64,000 nucleotides of DNA from JALYUS01 sp038231255 (GCA_038231255.1 JBBRLR010000016.1:5299-69298), one strand, 5' to 3'; positions 50,259 through 59,574 are shown, counted from the stretch's first letter. Translations and numbers: made by a program. The notes: generated from the sequence alone by a model not told the origin.

Positions 50259-51590
50259 ATGAGATCACGAACGGTACGGAGCCTGTTTGTCTGCACGCTG
50301 ATCGCGGGGATAATTGGCGGTGCGAGCGGCGTGGATGCTGCGGCGGATTTTGCGGCGCCGGTCTTTCGATTCCAGTGGGAGTCGGTGGAGCTGAACTCGC
50401 CGAACTTCTGGGGGCCGCTCGCCAATGCCAGCCCCGGCATGCAGGAGGCATACGCGGAAGCGGCGGGCGGCAAGCGACTCGTCCAATACTTCGACAAGGC
50501 ACGGATGGAACTGGCAGGCCCCAACAAAGTGACGAATGGCCTGCTCACCGTCGAACTGAAGACGGGCAGGATGCAGGTCGGGGACAATGCCTTCGAGCAG
50601 CGCCTGCCCGCGACAATCGGTGTGGCGGGCGATCCGGGGCAGGCGGGGCCGACCTACGCCGACCTCGCGAAACTGCCCGAACGCGCGCCGCAACTCGCCA
50701 ACAGCGTCCTCACGACGACTTACGCGAGCGGCGCATTCGTCCAATCCACCATCACGCCGACCGATCCGCAACTGGCGCTCGTCCAGTACGTCACCGACCC
50801 CGGCGGGCGGTTCGGGCAGTACATCCCCCGTGCCTTCTGGGACTACCTCAACGGCCTGCCGCTACCCTGGCAGAGCGTGCTGGGCTTCCCGATCAGTCCG
50901 GCATTCGGGACGCAACTCGTCGTCGGCGGCGTCGCGCGGCCCGTCTTCGTCCAGGCATTCGAGCGGCGCGTGCTGACCTATACTCCCGGCAATCCGGCGG
51001 GCTTCGCGGTCGAGTTCGGCAATATCGGCCAGCACTACGCGCAGTGGCGATACAACCAGACCAGCCCGACATCGGCCCCGATCCCATCACCCCGACCGGT
51101 GGTGACGAATGTCGGCATCGTCGGCGCGGACGCGCTCTTCACGACAGGCCTCACGAACCTCAGCGCAAAGAATTCGAGCGCCTTCCCACTCGGCACGGCG
51201 ACCGGCACGGCCTACGATGAGACGCTCACCTTCCAGCCGTTCGAGGGCGGCTATATGTTCTACACGCGGAGTTCGCGCGTCATCTATGTCCTCAGCAAGA
51301 CGGGCGTGCAACTCTCCGTCTACCCGGATACATGGAATGAGGACGACCCGAACGGCGCCCTCGCCCCCGGCCCGCGCCCGAACACCTACGCGCCGAAACG
51401 CGGCTTCGGCAAAGTCTGGCGCGAAAAAGACGTCGTCCAGCAGGCGCTCGGCTACGCAACGACGGACGAGCAGCCGTACGTCGGCAAAGTGCAGTTCTTC
51501 GATCGCGGCGTCGTGATTGACGACCCGACCAACGGCTTGCTCTGGGCGCTCAACACTGCCATCGGCGTCTGGGACAACGCGCCGAGATAG
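50259..51590 (+). CDS. Secreted protein of unknown function with repeated Chloroflexota-type modules
   Basis: 443 residues. Signal peptide (about 1-30, LFVCTLIAGIIGGASGVDAA). The body has modules seen in Chloroflexota secreted proteins: FWGPLANASPGMQEAYAEA, GGRFGQYIPRAFWDYLN, LGFPISPAFGTQLVVGGV, VFVQAFERRVLTYTPGNPAG and GNIGQHYAQWRY, related to the LGFP-like unit of the protein at 43463. A C-terminal part with propeller-like repeats (GYMFYTRSSRVIYVLSK) follows. ATG 50259 has AGGGAAGG upstream. Its TAG stop touches the start of a heptamer tract. Confidence 0.7.
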   Translation: MRSRTVRSLFVCTLIAGIIGGASGVDAAADFAAPVFRFQWESVELNSPNFWGPLANASPGMQEAYAEAAGGKRLVQYFDKARMELAGPNKVTNGLLTVELKTGRMQVGDNAFEQRLPATIGVAGDPGQAGPTYADLAKLPERAPQLANSVLTTTYASGAFVQSTITPTDPQLALVQYVTDPGGRFGQYIPRAFWDYLNGLPLPWQSVLGFPISPAFGTQLVVGGVARPVFVQAFERRVLTYTPGNPAGFAVEFGNIGQHYAQWRYNQTSPTSAPIPSPRPVVTNVGIVGADALFTTGLTNLSAKNSSAFPLGTATGTAYDETLTFQPFEGGYMFYTRSSRVIYVLSKTGVQLSVYPDTWNEDDPNGALAPGPRPNTYAPKRGFGKVWREKDVVQQALGYATTDEQPYVGKVQFFDRGVVIDDPTNGLLWALNTAIGVWDNAPR

Positions 51591-51646
51591 CAATGAACAA
51601 TGAGCAATGAGTAGAGAAACGACCTCCCTCATTGCTCATTGCTGAA
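51589..51646. repeat. R6 heptamer inverted tract (AGCAATG / CTCATTG units)
   Basis: Left tract 51589-51611 and complementary right tract 51629-51646, between convergent genes. The left edge includes the stop of the secreted protein; the right tract encodes the final residues and stop of the amidohydrolase (NIQQ-stop). Confidence 0.88.
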
Positions 51647-52370
51647 TGTTGAGCATCCGCGCCAGGTTGCCGCCGAAGATCAGCGTTTCCGCTTCCTGGC
51701 CGAAGTTGCCGCGCCGCAGGGCTTCCAGCGCGAGGTCGGGATAGCAGATCGGCAGGTTGGAGCCGAAGATGATCCGCGCGGCGCCGACGGCATTAATCGC
51801 GGTGGCGATGAAACTCGGCTCAAACGAAGCGATCGTCGTGCCGAGCCAGATGTTCGGGTTGTCCTCGGCGGCGGCGATGGCGGCGCGGCCGTCATTGCGG
51901 TAGCCCATGTGATCCATGATGATCGGCACATCGGGGTAGCGGCGGGCGATTGCGCCGATCTCCAGCGGATCGCCGTTGAGGCCGGTCGAGTGGATATTCA
52001 CTGGGAAATGCAGTTCGCGCGCGAGGTCCATCAGCGCCCGCACCGGCGCACCGAGCGGCGGCGCGTTATAGAGCGCCGGCATCACCTTGAGCATCCGGCA
52101 GCCGAGCGTCGTTACCGCGTGGCGCACATCGTCCACTGCGCCCGGCGCATTGGGATTGACCTGCGCGCAGGGGATCCAGCGCGGATCGCCGTTCAGCGTC
52201 TCGATCAGCGCCCGGTTGTTTGGGACGGCGCTCGGCGATGGCATGACGACGGCCATTTCGATGCCCGCCTTGTCCTCCCAATGCGCCAGATCGGCCAACG
52301 CGGTCCGTCGCTCCTCGGCGCTCGCCTCGCTCGGCAAGTAAATCTCGAAATCCATCATCGGCATCTGCAC
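51636..52370 (-). CDS. Amidohydrolase_2-fold protein lacking metal ligands
   Basis: 244 residues with the TIM-barrel pattern of the amidohydrolase/decarboxylase family (PF04909-like). FPVNIHSTGLNGDP and IIMDHMGYRND keep two His. But the N-terminal DxHxH is DFEIYLP (Glu and Tyr at the His positions) and the C-terminal Asp of FGSDxP is Asn (IIFGSNLPICYPD). Loss of these ligands suggests a metal-free or inactive protein. Last residues NIQQ and the stop come from a heptamer tract. Start 52370 or one of the two following Met codons. Confidence 0.75.
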   Translation of the reverse strand: MQMPMMDFEIYLPSEASAEERRTALADLAHWEDKAGIEMAVVMPSPSAVPNNRALIETLNGDPRWIPCAQVNPNAPGAVDDVRHAVTTLGCRMLKVMPALYNAPPLGAPVRALMDLARELHFPVNIHSTGLNGDPLEIGAIARRYPDVPIIMDHMGYRNDGRAAIAAAEDNPNIWLGTTIASFEPSFIATAINAVGAARIIFGSNLPICYPDLALEALRRGNFGQEAETLIFGGNLARMLNIQQ

Positions 52371-52448
52371 ACTCTCCCCTCACTGCGAATCATTCGACCG
52401 GGACGCGAGGAGTCTACATCCGAACAGGGTGGGATGGATAGGGAGAGG

Positions 52449-52509
52449 GGAACCTAACCCCCAGCCCCTTCCCACGCCGAGGGACGGAAGGGGCTGGGGG
52501 TTAGGTTCC
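52449..52509. repeat. R4 hairpin, perfect 24-bp stem
   Basis: 52449-52472 and 52486-52509 are exact reverse complements around a 13-nt loop. It begins 2 nt after the MFS-gene stop and could terminate it. Confidence 0.93.
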
Positions 52510-52511
52510 CT

Positions 52512-53786
52512 TCACGTCTGCGCGTGATAGCGGCGGATCGCGGGGACGAGCCAGGCGATGATTGCTACCGTCGCGATGCACGCCACGCCGCCGGAAACGA
52601 CCGAGAAGGGCGTGCCGAATCGTGCGGCGACGATCCCCGCCTCCATCTGCCCGAGTTGCGGCCCACCTCCGGCGAAGAGTTGGTGCGCCGCCGACGCCCG
52701 CCCGCGCAGCGCGTCCGGCGTCAGCAATTGGAGGATTTGATGCCGGAAGGTCATGCTGACCGTGTCCGCCAGCCCCGTCCCGGCGAGGAAGAGCAGGGCA
52801 AGGGGCATCGAGCGCGACAGACCGAAGCCGACGGTGGCGAGGCCGTATGCCGCCACCGCGATCAGCAGCGGCCACCCCGGCTTGCGGACGCGGTGCGACA
52901 TCGCCGTCATCGCCACCGCGCCGATCACCGAGCCGACAGCGGGCGCGGAGAAAAGGATGCCTAGCCCGGTCGGGCCGACATGAAGGATTTTGTCCGCGAA
53001 GACGGGGAGCAGGACAGTCGCGCTGCCCCAGAAGGTGGCGAAGAAGTCGAGCGACATGATCGCGAGGACGATGTCGTTACCCCGGATGAAGCGCAACCCC
53101 TCCAGCGCCGCGCGCCAGCCGCCCGGCCCGTCCATCGCCGCCGCGCCGAGCCGTACGCGCATGCCCGCGAACACGAGGATCACCGCGACGAACGATGCCG
53201 CCTCGAAGCCGTACGTCCCCGCGATGCCGACCGCGCCGATCGCGATGCCGCCGAGGGCGGGGCCGGCAATCGTCGCCACCTCGCCGGTCGTGATGCTCCA
53301 CGAAAGGGCATTGCGCAGGTGCTCGCGCGGGACGAGCGCGGGGAGGAACGCCTGGCGGGTCGGCGAATCCACCGTGCTAATCGTCGCAGCGAGGGCGGTA
53401 ATCAAGTAAATCACGCCGATGTTCGCGCGCCCGGTGGCGGTCGTCAGCACTAGAGCGAGCGAGCAAGCGAGCAGTGCCGGTTGGGTGACCAGCAGCAACC
53501 GGCGGCGATCCACCTGATCAGCGATCACGCCACCCGCGAGCGAGAACAAGAGCACTGGAACGAGACGGACGAGACCGAGCAGGCCGAGTTCGACCGCCGA
53601 GTGGTGCAACTGATACACCTGGTAGGAGATCGCGACGGTCTGCATCCGCTGCCCAAGCGTCGAGATGAATTCACCGATCAGCAGCAGGCGGTAGTCGCGG
53701 TGCTGCAAGGCGATAAATGGGCTGGCGTGCGGCACATCCACCAATGCGCGTCCATCTCCCGGCTGATTGTTCGCAGTGTTGGACAT
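52512..53786 (-). CDS. MFS transporter (EntS/DHA3-like)
   Basis: 424 residues, about 11 to 12 membrane helices. The loop 2-3 MFS motif reads LAGGVIADQVDRRRLLLVTQ; earlier FISTLGQRMQTVAISYQVYQLHHSA and later LRGRASAAHQLFAGGGPQLG match the MFS_3 (enterobactin exporter-like) group. It probably exports a drug or siderophore-like molecule. ATG 53786 (MSNTANNQPG) is chosen; the frame is open further upstream but has no good start. Divergent from the DinB-like pseudogene. Confidence 0.88.
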   Translation of the reverse strand: MSNTANNQPGDGRALVDVPHASPFIALQHRDYRLLLIGEFISTLGQRMQTVAISYQVYQLHHSAVELGLLGLVRLVPVLLFSLAGGVIADQVDRRRLLLVTQPALLACSLALVLTTATGRANIGVIYLITALAATISTVDSPTRQAFLPALVPREHLRNALSWSITTGEVATIAGPALGGIAIGAVGIAGTYGFEAASFVAVILVFAGMRVRLGAAAMDGPGGWRAALEGLRFIRGNDIVLAIMSLDFFATFWGSATVLLPVFADKILHVGPTGLGILFSAPAVGSVIGAVAMTAMSHRVRKPGWPLLIAVAAYGLATVGFGLSRSMPLALLFLAGTGLADTVSMTFRHQILQLLTPDALRGRASAAHQLFAGGGPQLGQMEAGIVAARFGTPFSVVSGGVACIATVAIIAWLVPAIRRYHAQT

Positions 53787-54037
53787 GCCGGAGCATTCTC
53801 CCTTGTAGTCGCGCGCTCGCGCGCACGAACGTCCACACGACACGCGCGCGAACGTAATGCCCGGAGGGTCTTGATCGAGCGAATCTCTGACGACCGTACC
53901 AGCGCAACGCGAAACACGCAGCCGTCGGAGCGCCTCGCTCTTATACCACCCGCTACGCTCGCACGCATCCGCAGTATCATGAGGGCGCGTACGCGCCGAC
54001 ATGCCGTTGCCGCATATCTTAAGAGGGACAGTGCATC

Positions 54038-54887
54038 ATGCGATCTGCCGAACCGATCGCGGTCGTTGGGCTTTTCCCCGAACTGCGCCACCATCTGCTG
54101 GAACTGCTGGCCGCGCTCTCGGACGAGCAGTGGCAACGCCCCACCGTTTGTCCGGGCTGGTCGGTCAAGGATGTGGCGCTCCACCTTCTCGGCGGCGACA
54201 TCGGCAACCTCGCTCGCCGCCGCGATGGAATGGGGGACGCCATCGCCCCCTACGTCCCTCCGGGCGCGGATCTGTCGGCTCCCGCCACGCTCGTGACCGC
54301 CGTGAACGCGTGGAACGAAGATTGGGTCGTGGCAACTCGGCGCATGAGCGTCCACGTGGTGCACGATCTGCTCGCCGTGACCGGCGACGCGCTGTACACC
54401 TACTATGGCGGGCTAAACCTCATGGCAATCGGCAGTCCGGTCAGCTGGGTCGGTCCTGAACCGGCGCCCGTGTGGCTGGACATTGCGCGCGAGTACACGG
54501 AGCAATTGATGCACCAGGCACAGATTCGCGACGCAGCGGGCATTCCCGGCATCCGCGCGGCGGCTCTTCGCTCCCGTCCTCGCGACATTTATGCACGCCC
54601 TGCCGCATGCCCTGCGCGATGTGGATGCTCCGGACGCCACCCGACTGCGGGTCGTGATCACCGGCGAAGCGGGCGGCGAATGGTACGCCGAGCGGACGCC
54701 CGGGCGGTGGGCGCTGCACGCGTCCGCGACGGAAACGGCTGCGGCGACCGCCACGCTGGACGCGGAAGACGCCTGGCGGCTGTGGACAAAGGGGCTGACC
54801 CCGGACGCGGCAACACGGGCGATTGAAACGACCGGGGACGCCCAACTGGCTGGAGCGGTCGGCGACATGGTGGCCTTCATCGGCTGA
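54038..54887 (+). pseudogene. Maleylpyruvate-isomerase/DinB-fold gene with frameshift
   Basis: The first frame (MRSAEPIAVVGLFPELRHHL, LHLLGGDIGNLARRRDG, WLDIAREYTEQLMHQAQIRD) belongs to the mycothiol-dependent maleylpyruvate-isomerase N-terminal domain family. Near 54560-54566 (a GCGGCGG stretch) the homologous sequence continues in another frame: LFAPVLATFMHALPHALRD, then RLRVVITGEAGGEWYAERTP to VGDMVAFIG and stop 54887. One extra base would explain it. It may be a recent disruption or a sequencing error; the intact protein would be about 282 residues. Confidence 0.75.
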
Positions 54888-54900
54888 GGCGGGAAAGAAC

Positions 54901-56514
54901 CTACCGATCCACCTTTTCGATCCATGGGTAATTCCATGTCGAAGGGACGCGCTGATAGACCTGCACACCCTGAATAATCGCGACGAGTTGATAGCGGCGC
55001 GCCAGCACGGGGCGGAGGCGGTCGTGGGCGCGCTGGAAACGGGGGGCGTCCAGATCCACGATGAACTCCGGCCCGGCGGGGGTGTCGAGCGTGGCGATCA
55101 GGCGGTCGAAGGTCGCGGGATCGTCGAGGATCGGCTGCCGCCAGACGACGGAAAAGACGCTCTGCCGCTCGCTCAGGTAGTAGATTTCCGGCGCCTCGAA
55201 GGCGATGTAGATGCGGTCGTTTGGGTGGGAATTCGCCTTCAGGTAAGCGACCAACGGTTCCTGCGCCTGGTACGCCCGATCGTGGTAGAGGTTCCACGAG
55301 ATTTCCGCCGGTTCCGCGACGAAGTAATGCCCCGCGTAGCCAACGGTGAGCATGACGCTGAGGCTGAGGATGGTGACGAGCCGCACCCGCCAGCGCGCCG
55401 TCTCGCCCCGCACAAACGCGGCGCGCACGCCAAGTGCGGCGTAAATCGCCAGCGGCGGGAGCAGTTGAAAGAAGTAGTGCGTGAACCCGTTGCCGCCGAG
55501 CGCGATGCCGCCAAAGCTGGCGAGGAACCAGAGCGGCGCGAGTGTGCGCACGTCCGGGGAGAGCGCGGCGCGATACACGGTCAGCGCGAGCACGGTGAGG
55601 ATGACGAGCGGCAGCACATCGCCGCCGACGACGAGGCTGTTCCAGCCCAGATGACCGAGCCGTCCAATGGCATGGCGCGAAACGATGGATTCCGTCGCGC
55701 CACGATACAGCAGCACTTGCTGGATATAGGCCCGCCCGTCGCGCACGAAGCCATCCACGATTGCCGGAAGCACGCCGATTAATACCCCCGCGCCGAGGAC
55801 CGATTGCCGACGCAGGCGCGACTGCCACGGCATCCCCTCGCGGCGTGCGGCGAGAAAGAGCAGCAGCCCCGCGATCACGACCGCCGCGATTTCCGCCGGT
55901 TTGATGACGACTGCGACACCCGCGCACAAGCCACTGAGGAAAACACGGCGCGTCGCGGCGCTGTTCTCCTTCGCCAGCAGCGGCAGGCCGGGCGCTATGC
56001 GTGTCCGCTCGGCGGGCAGGAGCAAGGCGAGGCTGGCCAGTGCGGGGAGCGTCATGAACAGTTCGGCGTTGGCGGTAAATCCCTGCACATGCGGCATGAC
56101 GGAGAAGAGCGCGAAGAGAAACGCGGCGAGCAGGCCCGTCTGCTTGCCCGCCAGTCGCCTGCCGATTACGTAGACGAGCAGTGCGGAGCCTGCATTGTAG
56201 AGCGCGGCGAACAGACGGATCGCGACGATGCTCCGCCCAAACGTCTGGAAGATTACGCGGTAGACCCACAAAATGCCCTGCGTCCGGTCGAACCAGAGCA
56301 GATGATAGAGCGTCTTACCGCTCAGGCCGTAGTGGGTCGTGTACGCATACCCGCCCTCGTCGGTGATAAGGGGCACATGAAGGAATGGCATCCGCACGAG
56401 CACGGCAAGCAGCAGGATCACGCCAAGCGCGATCCGCCACGTCAAAACCCGCTGCCAGAACGTCGTTGTGTTTGCTACACCCGCGCCTATCCGCGCGTGA
56501 TCCCCTGCTGCCAT
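54901..56514 (-). CDS. ArnT/PMT-like glycosyltransferase (GT-C fold)
   Basis: 537 residues with about ten or more membrane helices. The first extracytoplasmic loop has the GT-C acidic motif LITDEGGYAYTTHYGL (DE), followed by GILWVYRVIFQTFG and a C-terminal non-membrane domain (LYHDRAYQAQEPLVAYLK, DRIYIAFEAPEIYYLSER). Family members transfer sugars from polyprenyl-phosphate donors to proteins or lipids on the outer face. ATG 56514. Convergent with the frameshifted DinB-like gene (13-nt gap). Confidence 0.88.
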   Translation of the reverse strand: MAAGDHARIGAGVANTTTFWQRVLTWRIALGVILLLAVLVRMPFLHVPLITDEGGYAYTTHYGLSGKTLYHLLWFDRTQGILWVYRVIFQTFGRSIVAIRLFAALYNAGSALLVYVIGRRLAGKQTGLLAAFLFALFSVMPHVQGFTANAELFMTLPALASLALLLPAERTRIAPGLPLLAKENSAATRRVFLSGLCAGVAVVIKPAEIAAVVIAGLLLFLAARREGMPWQSRLRRQSVLGAGVLIGVLPAIVDGFVRDGRAYIQQVLLYRGATESIVSRHAIGRLGHLGWNSLVVGGDVLPLVILTVLALTVYRAALSPDVRTLAPLWFLASFGGIALGGNGFTHYFFQLLPPLAIYAALGVRAAFVRGETARWRVRLVTILSLSVMLTVGYAGHYFVAEPAEISWNLYHDRAYQAQEPLVAYLKANSHPNDRIYIAFEAPEIYYLSERQSVFSVVWRQPILDDPATFDRLIATLDTPAGPEFIVDLDAPRFQRAHDRLRPVLARRYQLVAIIQGVQVYQRVPSTWNYPWIEKVDR

Positions 56515-56824
56515 CTTCCTCGGACTACTCCCGTTCCCGCCGTGTATCTCTTCCCTTCACATACCGCGCATCATACGTACGCGTGGGCACGCGATGGTTT
56601 CGGCACAACGTGTACCAAAAGCCATACCGCGCCGCACATGAACAGCCTATGAACGGACGGTTCACTCTCTATAACGTACGAAGCCTACAAAATCCTTACG
56701 GGATTGGTCATGATGCTTCCACTCATCACACAGAACGTTCAATGTTCGCAAGGGTTTCCGTCCCGTATACTCACTACGCGTCATGCGGTGTTCGATAGAG
56801 TGCGGGTGTGAGAGGAGTGAGGGG
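56515..56824. other. Divergent intergenic region, promoter-bearing
   Basis: No gene. A TATACT hexamer (56766-56771) lies 53 nt before the dehydrogenase ATG, with no good -35. A GAACGTTC palindrome (56733-56740) and an AATCC/GGATT dyad near 56690-56705 are present. Confidence 0.5.
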
Positions 56825-57892
56825 ATGCGAACACACCGGATTGCGGTTATGCCGATGGACGGGATCGGGCGCGAGGTGATCCCGGCGGCGGTGCGCGTGC
56901 TGCGCGCGGCGGAGCGGGTCGTCGGCGGCTTCGTGCTGGAAACGACTACTTTCGACTGGTCGGCACGGAAATCGCTCGAAACGGGCGACCCAATCGTGCC
57001 GCCGGGCGGATTCGACATGCTGCGCGGCTTCGACGCGATCCTCTTCGGTGCGCACGGCGGCACCCCCGGCATCCCGGACGATGTCGCCTTCGCGGAAACG
57101 CTCTTCGCCTTCCGCCTCGCCTTCGACGAGTACATCAACCTCCGCCCCTGCAAACTGCTCCCCGGTATCCCCTCCGTCCTCGCGCACGCTGCACCGGAGG
57201 ATGTGGATTTCGTCATCGTGCGCGAAAATGTCGAGGGTGAACTGGCTGGGCCGGGCGGGCGCACGGGCGTCGGCACGCCGTGGGAAACCGCCTCGCAACT
57301 GACCGTCATCAGCCGAGGCAACACCGAACGCGTCGCCCGCTACTCGTTCGACCTCGCCCGCTCCCGCCGCAAGCGGCTGGCAAACATCACGAAATCGAAC
57401 GCGATGCGCCACGCCTATACCCTCTGGGACGAGGTGATCGCCGAAGTGGGCACGGAGTACCCGGACGTGCAGTTGGACAAATTCTACGTGGACGCGGCGG
57501 CGCGGATGGTGCTGCGTCCGCAGGACTTCGACGTGCTGCTCTGCACCAACCTCTTCGGCGACATCCTGTCCGACCTCGGCGCGGCGCTCGCGGGCGGCCT
57601 CGGTGTGGCGGCGAGTGGCAACCTGAATCCCGAAGGCGTGGCCCCCTCGCTTTTCGAGCCGGTCCACGGCAGCGCGCCGGACATCGCCGGGCGCGGCATC
57701 GCCAACCCCGTCGCCTCCATTGGCGCGGGCGCGCTGATGCTCCGGCATTTGGGCGAAACGACGGCGGCGGACGCCATCGAAGCCGCGATGGGCCGCGTCC
57801 TGCGCGACGGCGAATTCCGCACCTCCGACCTCGGCGGCGGCGCGACTACTGATCAGATGGCGGACGCAATTGCTGCCAATGTGGGCAAATAA
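56825..57892 (+). CDS. Isocitrate/isopropylmalate/tartrate-type dehydrogenase
   Basis: 355 residues. Start HRIAVMPMDGIGREVIPAAV, substrate Arg region FDEYINLRPCKLLPG, VIVRENVEGELAG, LANITKSNAMRH (Lys), then VQLDKFYVDAAARMVL and TNLFGDILSDLGAALAGGLG (metal Asp), and FEPVHGSAPDIAGRGIANP (NAD-binding). In this superfamily the sequence fits the tartrate/3-isopropylmalate dehydrogenase side with NAD. No leu genes are nearby, so a catabolic 2-hydroxyacid role is more likely than leucine synthesis. GAGGAGTGAGGGG precedes the ATG. Confidence 0.9.
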   Translation: MRTHRIAVMPMDGIGREVIPAAVRVLRAAERVVGGFVLETTTFDWSARKSLETGDPIVPPGGFDMLRGFDAILFGAHGGTPGIPDDVAFAETLFAFRLAFDEYINLRPCKLLPGIPSVLAHAAPEDVDFVIVRENVEGELAGPGGRTGVGTPWETASQLTVISRGNTERVARYSFDLARSRRKRLANITKSNAMRHAYTLWDEVIAEVGTEYPDVQLDKFYVDAAARMVLRPQDFDVLLCTNLFGDILSDLGAALAGGLGVAASGNLNPEGVAPSLFEPVHGSAPDIAGRGIANPVASIGAGALMLRHLGETTAADAIEAAMGRVLRDGEFRTSDLGGGATTDQMADAIAANVGK

Positions 57893-58118
57893 ACGCCTTC
57901 GAAGGAAATGGAGGATAGTTCGTAGCGGTGGCGCTTGAACCGCCGTCGTCGTCTTGCTGCGATCTATGTCATTGTACGAAAAGCCTCTATGCGGCAACGG
58001 TGGACGATGCGCGAACCGTCCAGCAATCTTTCGTACTCCTTCCTGATTCCGCCCACGGTGGTATTCTCTCGGTACGGCGCACAACGGCGTGCGCGCAGGG
58101 ATTAAGGATACAAAACGC

Positions 58119-58574
58119 ATGAACGCAATCAAGACGGTGCGGAATCTCGGCCTCGGGTTGTGGATCGGGGGAACGGCGGCGATTGATTTCGTGGACGCAC
58201 CTGCCCGTTTTAGGACGCCCGGCCTCGACCGGAATGCGATCACGGCGGTTGGGAGATCGGTTTTCGCGGCGTGGAGCCGTTACGAACTCGGCCTCGCGAC
58301 TATCACCGCCGCGACCGCCCTGCTCGCCGCACGGGGCGAGGGCGCCGGCAAGCGCACCGCCGCCCTCGTCGCGCCGATGTGGGCGCTCACGGTCGTGCAA
58401 TTCACTTTCCTCCATCCGAAGATGCGCGCCCTCGCGGAGGGGCTCGATTTCGTCAACCGCGACCCGGACGAGCCGCGCTATGCCGCGCACCGCAAGGTCC
58501 ACGGCGCGTACATGGCGGCGGACGGCGCGAAGTTCCTGCTCGGCCTCGCGGCGAATGTGGCGAGCAACATGTAA
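58119..58574 (+). CDS. Small membrane protein of unknown function (DUF4149-like)
   Basis: 151 residues with about four membrane helices. N-terminus TVRNLGLGLWIGGTAAIDFV, middle TAATALLAARGEGAGKRTAAL and VAPMWALTVVQFTFLHPKMRAL, end AKFLLGLAANVASNM. The G-G-T / FVDAPA pattern and the HPKM segment resemble DUF4149/TMEM205-like proteins but I am not certain of the family. ATG 58119 has AAGGA about 9 nt upstream. Confidence 0.7.
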   Translation: MNAIKTVRNLGLGLWIGGTAAIDFVDAPARFRTPGLDRNAITAVGRSVFAAWSRYELGLATITAATALLAARGEGAGKRTAALVAPMWALTVVQFTFLHPKMRALAEGLDFVNRDPDEPRYAAHRKVHGAYMAADGAKFLLGLAANVASNM

Positions 58575-58653
58575 AAGACGGAAGCAACCGCATCCTCGTG
58601 AGAAGATGTCGGTGGCGGCGAACTGATGAATTCTGACAACGTAACCAGGTAAT

Positions 58654-58725
58654 GGCGCAGTGGGGCAGGTTTCCGGGTGCCCTCCGGGCGGCATGCCGGT
58701 TCACAGGTTGAAACCCTGTGCCACC
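58654..58725. repeat. R3 inverted repeat, second copy
   Basis: Related to 30655-30722: GGGTGCCCTCCGGGCGGCATG core and a TGTGCCACC right end. In the gap between convergent genes. Confidence 0.75.
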
Positions 58726-58790
58726 CAGTACCGGATTGATTTGGTACTGCTCATAAGCCCGCCATCACTGGGAATCCAAAATCCCCGGCT

Positions 58791-59501
58791 CTACGGATCG
58801 ACGGCGCCCAGGTAGATCGTCGGCAGTACCGTCTCCGTCGCTTCATCGCCGTTGCGTTCGACGCGGTAGGCACGAGCGTTTGGGCGAGAACTGATCGCCG
58901 CGTGCAGACTGCCGTCAATGAAGTGCAGGCCGACGCCGTCATCCGCCGCGTAGCCGTCCTCGATCTCGCCGCTCGCGATCAGCCGGTGATAGGTCGGGCG
59001 ACGCTCCGGCTCGCTGTCGTAGTGCGGCGAGTTGCTGCCGGGCAGGAAGCCGAGGCAAGTGATCGGCGTCAGCGGGCCGAAGAGCGAATCCGTCGTTCCC
59101 TGCCCGAACCAGCAGATCGAACCCGCGCTGACGCCGCACAGGACGATGCCACGCGCGTACGCCTCGCGCATGATCGCGTCCACGCCCCACTCCCGCCAGA
59201 GCGCCAGCAGATTCCGCGTGCTGCCGCCGCCGACGTAGATGATCTCCTGCCCCAGTAGCAGGCCCGCGAGGTCGTTCGTGGACGGTTTGTAGAGCGCGAG
59301 ATGGGTTGGCGTGCAGGTGAGCCGCCCGGCGGCATCGTAGAAACGGTCAATCCCCACCTGTCCATCGCCGCTCGCCGTGCCGATGTAGCAAATCTTCGGC
59401 GACGCGACACCCGTCAGGTCGAGGAGGTATTTTTCCAGCAATAAGCCGTCCGGCTCGACTGACAAACCCGCGCCACCGATTGCCACGATCTGCTTGGTCA
59501 T
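58791..59501 (-). CDS. Peptidase E-like serine peptidase (S51 family)
   Basis: 236 residues. Nucleophile motif VLCGVSAGSICWFGQG (Ser), upstream IIYVGGGSTRNLLALWREWG and downstream CLGFLPGSNSPHYDSEPERRP with the His/Asp residues of the family. Peptidase E cleaves N-terminal Asp dipeptides; related members are cyanophycinases. Length fits dipeptidase E. ATG 59501. A decayed R2 copy lies just upstream. Confidence 0.9.
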   Translation of the reverse strand: MTKQIVAIGGAGLSVEPDGLLLEKYLLDLTGVASPKICYIGTASGDGQVGIDRFYDAAGRLTCTPTHLALYKPSTNDLAGLLLGQEIIYVGGGSTRNLLALWREWGVDAIMREAYARGIVLCGVSAGSICWFGQGTTDSLFGPLTPITCLGFLPGSNSPHYDSEPERRPTYHRLIASGEIEDGYAADDGVGLHFIDGSLHAAISSRPNARAYRVERNGDEATETVLPTIYLGAVDP

Positions 59502-59556
59502 TGTTTCTTGTCCCTCCTCATGGTGATGAAGGCGTCAGCCTACGAACAAGGCCACA

Positions 59557-59574
59557 AGCTGAAGCCTACGCTAC
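59557..59574. repeat. R2 half-copy
   Basis: Single arm GCTGAAGCCTACGCTACC with a partial partner near 59533-59542. Confidence 0.6.

Noticed and set aside
56732..56748. Second LexA-type box upstream of the dehydrogenase gene
   Set aside because: AGAAC is followed by GTTC at spacings 0 and 7, not 4, so it does not match the layout seen at 33031.
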